Of a DNA stretch of 32,889 nt, positions 14,892-21,826 are shown piece by piece (within the stretch, counting starts at the first letter, position 1; each line of letters starts with the position of its first letter). Origin of the DNA: an uncultured Chitinophagaceae bacterium (GTDB taxonomy: Bacteria > Bacteroidota > Bacteroidia > Chitinophagales > Chitinophagaceae); the NCBI GenBank assembly GCA_937996595.1, contig CALKVC010000019.1:1-32889 (forward strand). Direction: 5' to 3'. The notes beneath the pieces were generated by a model. It did no database searches and was not told the DNA's origin. It saw only the letters and a program-made list of their open reading frames with translations. The position numbers were made by a program, and so were the translations under genes.

Positions 14892-16967
14892 TTAATTAAG
14901 CCTGATGTCATCAAACAGGAATGTGAAATTGGCTGACCCGTCTCCCATGGTGCCTAACTCAAATATCAACACTATCTTCTGGTATGAATTGGCCGTATTG
15001 ATGGCACTGTAATCAAAAGTAAGATCTTCCCATGCATTAGCCGTGGTAGTTAGTACTTCCTTTTCATATGAAATTGCTCCGTTGGTCAGGTTTTCAACTT
15101 TCAGCAAAACCTTGGCTCCCACCCGTGGTGAGAACACTTTCATTTTAAAAGTAGTTGACGTTGCGAAACTGATCGGGTTGTCCAAAGCGATCCAGCTGCC
15201 GCCCCAGGGCTGTCCGGCATTTTTAACCATTTTACCAACTTTGCTGCTGGTATTAATTCCACCAGATTGCGGGTTATTGATAACGGTTACATCACCACCA
15301 TCAAAATTGGTGAATGTATAATTAAGTGTTCCTGATTCAAAATCCAAAGGAAGGCCAAGACCTGCAATATTAACCGGAAGGAACGTTACATCATCCCAAT
15401 AAAAAACACTTCCGTTTCCGGCAGTATTGAAATCGAAAAATATGGAAGCCATATTATATGTATACGTAAGGTTCAAAGCAGCCGTTCCTGAAGCCTGGTT
15501 GGCAAAATCAAAAACAAGCGTTTCCCATGCATTGGCAACGGTGGTAAGCTTTTCAGTTTCAACAGAACGAGTATTATCGTTGCGGTCTTCTACTTTTAAT
15601 CTTACCGGAAGTCCTGCTGCAGGTGAATAAACCCTAACCGTCATTTGTGTTGCTGTGGCAGAAAAAGGAAGTGCGGAAATAAAACCTGCACCCATTGTTG
15701 TTCCGGCCCAAGTTTGTGCACCGTTTGTTTTTGTTGTTTTTTTAACTTTATTACCGGCATTGGCAGGATCAACATCTGTTACAGATTGATTTCCGCCAAA
15801 ATCAGTAACGGCATAATTTACAGCCGGGTCATCAAATGTTATTGGCAAAGTTAACAGGCTAACAGGCAATTGATTGGTTAACCGGATATCATCAAACAGG
15901 AAAGTAAAATCGGCCGATCCGTTTCCGGCTGTACCCAATTCAAATATCAATACAACTTTATGGTAAGAATTTGAGGTATTGATGGCTGAATAATCAAAAG
16001 CCAGGTCTTCCCAGGCATTGGCCACAGATGTGGTCACTTCTTTTTCGAAACTGATAGCGCCATTGGTTGCATTTTCCACTTTTAATAACACTTTTGCACC
16101 TACCCTTGGTGAAAACACTTTCATCCTGAATACCTTGTTCACTGAAAAATCGATGGCTTCACCCAGTGTGATGAAACTGCCTCCCCAAACTTCCGGTGGG
16201 TTCTTAACCATCTTTCCCACTTTGCTGCTCGTGTTAATGCCGCCTGATTGGGGGTTATTGATAACAGTAACATCTCCACCGCCAAAATTGGTAAATGAGT
16301 AATTAATCGTAGGCGATTCAAAAGTAAGCGGTAACAGTACCGGGTCAACGATATTTACGGTTCTGGTGATCTCTGTAGTTGCTGCGCCACCGCTAAGGGC
16401 CACCACTTTTACCGTATATGTTCCTACAGCGGCATAGGTATGGCTTACGGTTTGTCCTTCGTTGAATGACACCGGAATTTCTGTGGGTGATTCCCCGAAA
16501 TACACTTTGAAGTTTGTTTCATACAATGCGGTTGCTGACACATTTACTTTAAAATTATTGGCCGGGTCAATGACCACGGTTGCATCCAGGTTTTCGGGGG
16601 CCCGGAAAGAAACGGTCAACTGCTGTGTTGCTTCTGTTATTTTTCCATTTACAGAATAGGCAACAATCCTTACATTATATACACCTTCGGCATAGATATG
16701 GGTTGTTTTTTTACCTGCCTGCACTTTGGCCGGGTCTGTGGTGCCATCTCCGTAATAAATATCATAGGAAACAGCTCCGTTACCGTTAGGCGTAATGGTT
16801 ACCAAACCGGTGTTGTCCTGTGTAATTTCAAAAAGGGCAGATAATTGTTCAGGAGCAATGCCCGAATCCACCAATGAAATATCATCATAGGCTTCTTTTT
16901 TGCAACCGGCCACCACTCCCAGTAATAACAATATGCCGACAATAAATTTGAATCTTTTCATGATCAT
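14892..16967 (-). CDS. Surface glycan-binding lipoprotein with two PKD and three carbohydrate-binding-like modules
   Basis: The 691-residue product has a lipoprotein signal ending VVAGC (Cys22) then KKEAYDD. Two PKD-like domains follow (about 40-120, with IYYGDG; and 124-207, with VYFGES and YAAVGTYTVKV). Three jelly-roll-like modules of about 155 residues follow at 212-364, 373-530 and 539-691. Each carries a W(G/A)G segment, an (R/K)(M/V)xVxSP strand, ANAWE(D/T)L and a closing DDI/DDV strand. Modules 1 and 3 are near copies; module 2 is diverged. It lies third in the operon, directly after SusD, where surface glycan-binding proteins sit. It probably captures glucan outside the cell and feeds SusCD. 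Starts at 16967 and 16961 are both possible. Confidence 0.88.
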   Translation of the reverse strand: MIMKRFKFIVGILLLLGVVAGCKKEAYDDISLVDSGIAPEQLSALFEITQDNTGLVTITPNGNGAVSYDIYYGDGTTDPAKVQAGKKTTHIYAEGVYNVRIVAYSVNGKITEATQQLTVSFRAPENLDATVVIDPANNFKVNVSATALYETNFKVYFGESPTEIPVSFNEGQTVSHTYAAVGTYTVKVVALSGGAATTEITRTVNIVDPVLLPLTFESPTINYSFTNFGGGDVTVINNPQSGGINTSSKVGKMVKNPPEVWGGSFITLGEAIDFSVNKVFRMKVFSPRVGAKVLLKVENATNGAISFEKEVTTSVANAWEDLAFDYSAINTSNSYHKVVLIFELGTAGNGSADFTFLFDDIRLTNQLPVSLLTLPITFDDPAVNYAVTDFGGNQSVTDVDPANAGNKVKKTTKTNGAQTWAGTTMGAGFISALPFSATATQMTVRVYSPAAGLPVRLKVEDRNDNTRSVETEKLTTVANAWETLVFDFANQASGTAALNLTYTYNMASIFFDFNTAGNGSVFYWDDVTFLPVNIAGLGLPLDFESGTLNYTFTNFDGGDVTVINNPQSGGINTSSKVGKMVKNAGQPWGGSWIALDNPISFATSTTFKMKVFSPRVGAKVLLKVENLTNGAISYEKEVLTTTANAWEDLTFDYSAINTANSYQKIVLIFELGTMGDGSANFTFLFDDIRLN
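14895..15353 (-). repeat. Module 3 of the glycan-binding protein (copy of module 1)
   Basis: A 459-base coding direct repeat paired with 15876-16334. Ungapped by eye, the two encode about 119 identical residues of 153. In the most conserved stretch (GGDVTVINNPQSGGINTSSK and the next residues) the proteins are identical while the DNA differs at about a dozen silent positions. Confidence 0.85.
15876..16334 (-). repeat. Module 1 of the glycan-binding protein (copy of module 3)
   Basis: The partner of 14895-15353, separated from it by the diverged module 2 (15378-15851). The order A-B-A' argues for duplication of a two-module unit or insertion of module 2, not a recent simple tandem copy. Confidence 0.85.
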
Positions 16968-16993
16968 TATTTTTTATAAATAAGTAGTTGATG

Positions 16994-18499
16994 TTAATAA
17001 CCAGCATTCTGGGTTAATCCGGAAATGTTCACTTCGTGCTGAGGAATCGGAAACACTTCATGTTTACCCGGAACAAAACCGGTAAGTTTTGCAGCAGCCT
17101 GCCCTGTTCTTACCAGGTCGAAAAAGCGGTCGCCTTCCATAGCCAGTTCCAAACGCCTTTCATTCCAGATAGCCAGTTTCAATGCGTCTCCCGATGCGGT
17201 GATATCATGCATGTCGTCCTTGAATGCACGCCTGCGCACTTTGTTCAGGTATTCCCTGGCTTTGGTATCGTTTGATGTTCTGTTATACGCTTCTGCTGCC
17301 ATCAACAGTACTTCGGCAAAACGGATTGTCCTGAAATTATTCAGGTAATTCAATTCAACCTGTCCAGATGTTTCATTTTTCCTTGGCAGGTACTTCTGGT
17401 TGTATAAACCGGTGTTCTTATATGGAGCAACCTGGTAAGTAATATTGTAAGATGGATTTGCATTCTTATAAGCTTCAATATCCAGGACCGTTACATCCTT
17501 CCTGGTATCTCCCGGTTCGTAAGCCGCTGCCAGGTCTTGTGCAGGCAGGTTGGTACTCCATCCGGCAGCATAAGGCATATCTGCTGTTCCGTTCAGGCCG
17601 CGAATACCGCATTGCTGAACAGAGTGGTTACCCTGCCCCCTGGTTACACCGCCCCAGTTATAATAAGGAGAACTGTTTGAATATTGTATTTCAAATACTG
17701 ATTCAGGGCCATTTTCCCCGGATGCTAAGAATATGGAAGCGAAATTGGAAACCGTATCAAATGCATTGGATGTAATAATTGGCTCCAACACGTTTGCCGC
17801 TTCCGTGAATTTTTCCTGGTACAGGTACACTTTACCCAACAATGCCTGGGCTGCATATTTGGTAATCCTTCCTTTTTGTGCCTGTACAGCCGGCAATACA
17901 TCTATCGCATTTAACAAATCGGCTTCAATAGCCTTATAAACATCGGCTTTGGGTGAACGCTGAATTGACCCTGATTCTGAAAGGCCGAGCCTTTTATCAA
18001 GAAACAAAGGAACATCACCAAAAAACCGTACAAGGTGAAAGTAATAATAAGCCCGTAAGAAATAAACTTCCCCGTAAAGTGCGTCTTTCCCTGCAAAATT
18101 TACGGTTTCACCTGCCGGGTTTGCCGCTTTATACTGGTGCATATAATTGGCCCTGTTGATTCCTTCATAAGCGGCTTGCCATAACTCCGATAAAGTAGAA
18201 TTGATGGGTGTATGTGTAAAATCATCAATCTGCTGTAATGATAAAACGTCTGACGCATTCTCACCGCCACTTACTGAATTATCTGAGGCAATATCGCCAA
18301 CCGGCACCGACTGGTTAAGCCACTGGATGGGGGTATACACACTTACCGCCATGGTACGGTAATCGCTTTCAGATTTTAAATAATCAAGTTCGGTTATGTT
18401 GAATGACTCACGCGGATCATAATCAACCCATTTCTTGCATGATGTAGCCAGGGTAATTACAAGTACCAGGCTAAGTAATTTTATTTTGATTCTAGTCAT
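16994..18499 (-). CDS. susD: SusD/RagB-family outer-membrane starch/glucan-binding lipoprotein
   Basis: The 501-residue product has a lipoprotein signal ending LATSC (Cys21) then KKWVDYDPRE, the usual SusD opening. Helical TPR-like segments follow (LSELWQAAYEGINRANYM, GEVYFLRAYYYFHLVRFFGD, KYAAQALLGKVYLYQEKFTEA). The C-terminal region has RFAEVLLMAAEAYNR and IWNERRLELAMEGDRFFDLVR, hallmarks of the family's RagB/SusD domain, and the ending FPIPQHEVNISGLTQNAGY. By family knowledge it is the lid of the SusC pore and binds oligosaccharide at the cell surface. It starts 25 bases after the SusC stop and precedes the binding protein by 26 bases. Confidence 0.97.
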   Translation of the reverse strand: MTRIKIKLLSLVLVITLATSCKKWVDYDPRESFNITELDYLKSESDYRTMAVSVYTPIQWLNQSVPVGDIASDNSVSGGENASDVLSLQQIDDFTHTPINSTLSELWQAAYEGINRANYMHQYKAANPAGETVNFAGKDALYGEVYFLRAYYYFHLVRFFGDVPLFLDKRLGLSESGSIQRSPKADVYKAIEADLLNAIDVLPAVQAQKGRITKYAAQALLGKVYLYQEKFTEAANVLEPIITSNAFDTVSNFASIFLASGENGPESVFEIQYSNSSPYYNWGGVTRGQGNHSVQQCGIRGLNGTADMPYAAGWSTNLPAQDLAAAYEPGDTRKDVTVLDIEAYKNANPSYNITYQVAPYKNTGLYNQKYLPRKNETSGQVELNYLNNFRTIRFAEVLLMAAEAYNRTSNDTKAREYLNKVRRRAFKDDMHDITASGDALKLAIWNERRLELAMEGDRFFDLVRTGQAAAKLTGFVPGKHEVFPIPQHEVNISGLTQNAGY

Positions 18500-18524
18500 G
18501 GTAATATTTTTTTTGTTTTGAGCA

Positions 18525-21500
18525 TTACAGTTTTATATCAAGACCGATAGCATAGGTACGTGATTGCGGATAAGAACCGCGGTCAATACCTGTATCCAGC
18601 ACGCCACCGGAAATTTCAGGGTCGAAACCTGAATACTCAGTGAATGTGAATGCGTTTTTAACCTGTACGTATACACGTAATTTGCTGAACAGCTTTTTAG
18701 TTACTGAAGCAGGGAACGTATACCCTAACTGTATGTTCTTTATCTTGATAAATGAACCATCTTCCACATACCTGTCAGACACCCTGATATTGCTGTTTAC
18801 ATCAGAAAATGTATAGCGCGGGTTCCTGGCATCATTGGTTGTTCCCGGGCCGGTCCACCGGGCCAGTACAGACCTGTATTTGTTGGAGAAATTCGCATTT
18901 CTTTCATAAGCCCTGTAAATGTCATTTCCAACAGATGCATACGTAAAGGCAGTGAAATCAAAATTCTTATACTCAATGTTCAGGTTCCATCCCATGGTGA
19001 AATCAGGGAAAGGATCACCGATCTGTGTTTGATCGGCAGCTGAAATAATGCCATCCCCATTTATATCCACAAATCGGATATCGCCGGGCTGGGCACCCGT
19101 TTGTGTTGGGGCATCCGCCACTTCTTTGGCTGTTTGAAACAACCCATCCGTTTTATAACCATAGAAATAGCCTGGCGTGAACCCTTTTTCAAAAACGGTT
19201 ACACTTTGCGACTGTCCGTTAAAATAATAGCCTCCCAGTATCCTGGCTGTTCCGTCTGTATTGGTTGCGGTTACTTCATTTTTGGATGTGGTGAATGTTA
19301 AAGCGGTACTTATTTTTACTGATTTGGCAACTGTTGTATTGTAACCTAATGTAAGGTCAATACCAGCAGTTTTGGTAGAACCGATATTGGCAACCGGAAT
19401 GGGCACGGTACCAAGGTACAATGAAGCAGATGGCGTAAACAACAACCCTTCAGTCTTTTTGGTGAAATAATCTGCCGTTAAAGAAAATTTATTCCTAAAG
19501 AAAGTAAGGTCGAAACCTACGTTGGTTTGTTTGTTGATCTCCCATTTCAAATCATCATTGGCAGCGCTTCCCACAGTTGATCCGGGATAAAAAACACCAT
19601 CAAACGTGTAACCATTGCTGTTAGCAGTTGGGCCGTAACTGGGGCCGCCGGTAACGATGCTTACAAACTGTGGTGAAACATTATCATTTCCTGTTGAACC
19701 GAAACTTCCCCTAAGCTTCAGGAAATTGATAAATTTTGATTTAAAGAAATTTTCTTTTGAAACCACCCATCCAAGGGAACCCGCCATCAGGTTTACATAT
19801 TTGTTGTTCTTTCCAAAAACATTTGATCCGTCGCGGCGGAAACTGAATGAAGCCAGGTATTTATCCCTGTAATCATAATTTGCACGTCCAAAAACAGATA
19901 CGTTCCTTTTAAAATACTGGTAATAATAACCGGTAACTGCATTGGGGTTTGTTGCCGTATTATTTCCGGTTGCTGCTGTAAAATCAGCAAACTCCCATGA
20001 ATTGAACGGCACATCTTCCCTGCTGGCTCCCGATGCATTGCCGGAAACTTTTGCCAATGAAAAACCGGCAACCGTTTCAAAATGGTGGTCTTCTTTCAGT
20101 TTGAAATTATAGTTAGCAAAAGCTTCATAGGTATAATTGAAATTGCTGGTTTTTTCATGGGAAACACTGTTATGTTTTCCGGAAACGGTAGACCCATCTG
20201 CGTTCATGGAATTATCAACATTCTGCGGACCATAAAAAACCAACGGCGTAAAGCTCTTGGCATTTCCGTCGTACTTGGTGTACCCGAAACGGGTTGTAAA
20301 TTTCAGGTTCTTTAAAATATCATATTGCAGTTCAAACTTGCCGTATAATTTATTACCCACATTCTTATTATATGTATTCTCCAGTTTGGTTAGCGGGTTA
20401 AATACTTCTGACAACAACAGGTTACTGAATCCGTATTGTCCAACCGTATTAGGTACCGTATTATATTTTGGAACGGTTGGGTCAAAATTCAAGGCACTGC
20501 CTATCACACTGTTGAATGAATTTTCCTGTATCCCTTTTGAATCGAGGATAACCCCCGTTGCATTCAATATGAATTTCAGTTTAGAAGTAAGGTCAAAATT
20601 GAGGTTGGCGGTAAAATTACCCCTGGAAAACCTTGATTTTTCGTTTCCGCCAACAATTCCGGCCTGTTTCAGGTAACCGGCAGTAAGGAAATAGGTCATC
20701 CTGTCGCCACCACCTCTTGCTGTAATATTATGTGTCTGGATGGCTGCTTTTTGAAATATCTCATCCTGCCAGTTGGTTCCCACACCCACTGTTGACAGAT
20801 CCGGAAATATTACATTCCCACCGGCCAGCAGGCTTCCTTCATTTACTATAGCTGCATATTCTGTTGCATTCAACACACCAATCGTTTTAAAAACTTCCTG
20901 AACGCCATAATTGCTGTTTATGGTGAATTCAGGTTTTTGATTCCTTCTTCCCGATTTTGTTGTTACAACGATTACACCATTACCGCCTTTTATACCAAAG
21001 ATGGCTGTAGCAGATGCATCCTTCAGCACATTTAATGACTCGATATCTGCTGCGTTTATTGAATTAAGGTCTACAATTGATTGCTGTACCCCATCAACAA
21101 TCACCAGCGGTTCATTACCACTATACGAAGGCAGACCACGGATGGTAATGGTTGGTGCCGAGCCGGGTGTACCACCCTGTATTACGGTTACACCTGAAGC
21201 CCTTCCCTGCAGGGCTTCTTCTGCCCTAACCGGCTTAAGCTTCTCAATATCACCGCTTTTTACAGAAGAAATGGCACCAGAAACCTTGGTAACTTTCTGC
21301 GTGCCGTATCCGATAACCACCACATCTGTTAAGGTAGTTGATGCGCTTTCTTCCATCATAATAATGATGCCGGATGTAACATTACCTATCGTATAATCTG
21401 TAGTTATCATACCTGAATAGCTGATAATCAACACAGAACCCTTTCCGGGTACATTGATTGAAAATTCGCCGGCAGCATTGCTTCTTACTGCTGTAGTAGC

Positions 21501-21650
21501 TCCTTTCAGGATAATGGTTGCTCCGATAAGCGATTCTCCGGTAGATTTATTCTTAACAGTACCTGTAACCGTAAGGTTTTGTGCGTAGGTAAAGTTAATC
21601 ATGCTGCATAGTAGGAATACAGCACTATATAATGCAAGTTTTAGCTTCAT
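18525..21650 (-). CDS. susC: SusC/RagA-family TonB-linked outer-membrane transporter
   Basis: The start is the ATG at 21650. The open frame extends to 21725, but that would run through the promoter, and 21650 opens a clear signal peptide (MKLKLALYSAVFLLCSMINF, ending TYAQN). The 1041-residue product has an N-terminal carboxypeptidase-regulatory-like domain (about 25-102; VTGTVKNKSTGESLIGATI), the SusC signature DVVVIGYGTQK, and a plug with TITIRGLPSYSGNEPLVIVDG. A long TonB-dependent beta-barrel ends in an aromatic/hydrophobic strand (TYAIGLDIKL). By family knowledge it imports glycan oligomers with TonB energy under the SusD lid. It is the first gene of the minus-strand operon, with a near-consensus promoter upstream. 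Confidence 0.97.
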   Translation of the reverse strand: MKLKLALYSAVFLLCSMINFTYAQNLTVTGTVKNKSTGESLIGATIILKGATTAVRSNAAGEFSINVPGKGSVLIISYSGMITTDYTIGNVTSGIIIMMEESASTTLTDVVVIGYGTQKVTKVSGAISSVKSGDIEKLKPVRAEEALQGRASGVTVIQGGTPGSAPTITIRGLPSYSGNEPLVIVDGVQQSIVDLNSINAADIESLNVLKDASATAIFGIKGGNGVIVVTTKSGRRNQKPEFTINSNYGVQEVFKTIGVLNATEYAAIVNEGSLLAGGNVIFPDLSTVGVGTNWQDEIFQKAAIQTHNITARGGGDRMTYFLTAGYLKQAGIVGGNEKSRFSRGNFTANLNFDLTSKLKFILNATGVILDSKGIQENSFNSVIGSALNFDPTVPKYNTVPNTVGQYGFSNLLLSEVFNPLTKLENTYNKNVGNKLYGKFELQYDILKNLKFTTRFGYTKYDGNAKSFTPLVFYGPQNVDNSMNADGSTVSGKHNSVSHEKTSNFNYTYEAFANYNFKLKEDHHFETVAGFSLAKVSGNASGASREDVPFNSWEFADFTAATGNNTATNPNAVTGYYYQYFKRNVSVFGRANYDYRDKYLASFSFRRDGSNVFGKNNKYVNLMAGSLGWVVSKENFFKSKFINFLKLRGSFGSTGNDNVSPQFVSIVTGGPSYGPTANSNGYTFDGVFYPGSTVGSAANDDLKWEINKQTNVGFDLTFFRNKFSLTADYFTKKTEGLLFTPSASLYLGTVPIPVANIGSTKTAGIDLTLGYNTTVAKSVKISTALTFTTSKNEVTATNTDGTARILGGYYFNGQSQSVTVFEKGFTPGYFYGYKTDGLFQTAKEVADAPTQTGAQPGDIRFVDINGDGIISAADQTQIGDPFPDFTMGWNLNIEYKNFDFTAFTYASVGNDIYRAYERNANFSNKYRSVLARWTGPGTTNDARNPRYTFSDVNSNIRVSDRYVEDGSFIKIKNIQLGYTFPASVTKKLFSKLRVYVQVKNAFTFTEYSGFDPEISGGVLDTGIDRGSYPQSRTYAIGLDIKL

Positions 21651-21682
21651 AAACAATCGATTTGGTTTAAACAAAAGAAAAG

Positions 21683-21713
21683 TAAATTTATCCTCCAATT
21701 TCTCATTTTCAAA
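21683..21713 (-). promoter_or_regulatory. Near-consensus Bacteroidota promoter for the susC operon
   Basis: On the minus strand: TTTG (21713-21710), a spacer of exactly 19 bases, then TAAATTTA (21690-21683). This matches TTTG-N19-TAnnTTTG at every defined position but the last. The expected transcript start near 21676-21679 leaves a leader of about 26-29 bases to the ATG at 21650, which supports that start over the longer frame. Confidence 0.8.
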
Positions 21714-21731
21714 ATATTGACCCACTTCATT

Positions 21732-21794
21732 ACTACATCAAAAATGAAAAAAGCCTTATTTAATAGCTATTTTTACTACATCATTACTACATCA
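21732..21794. promoter_or_regulatory. Candidate operator: three copies of ACTACATCA
   Basis: Exact 9-base copies lie at 21732-21740, 21775-21783 and 21786-21794. The last two start 11 bases apart, and the first and second start 43 bases apart, about one and four helical turns. Relative to the susC promoter they centre near -57, -100 and -111, which is normal for activator sites. Two copies are preceded by ATT, making CATTACTACATCA an exact 13-base repeat. The copies nearest the regulator lie 33-52 bases before its start codon, so they could also control it. The likely binder is the adjacent LuxR-type regulator; this is inference. Confidence 0.6.
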
Positions 21795-21826
21795 ACCTCC
21801 TTTTCCTTACTTTCACATTTCTAAAT

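Noticed and set aside
14895..16334. Repeats in the glycan-binding gene considered as a mobile element or CRISPR-like array
   Set aside because: The repeats are in frame, encode protein modules and differ at silent sites, so they are duplicated domains.
18452..18460. A TGATGTAG word near the susD start resembling the reverse complement of the candidate operator
   Set aside because: It is a partial match (8 of 9) inside coding sequence, single and unphased. It is taken as chance.
21651..21725. 25-codon N-terminal extension of susC
   Set aside because: It would put the promoter inside the coding region and bury the signal peptide at residue 26; the ATG at 21650 is clearly the start.
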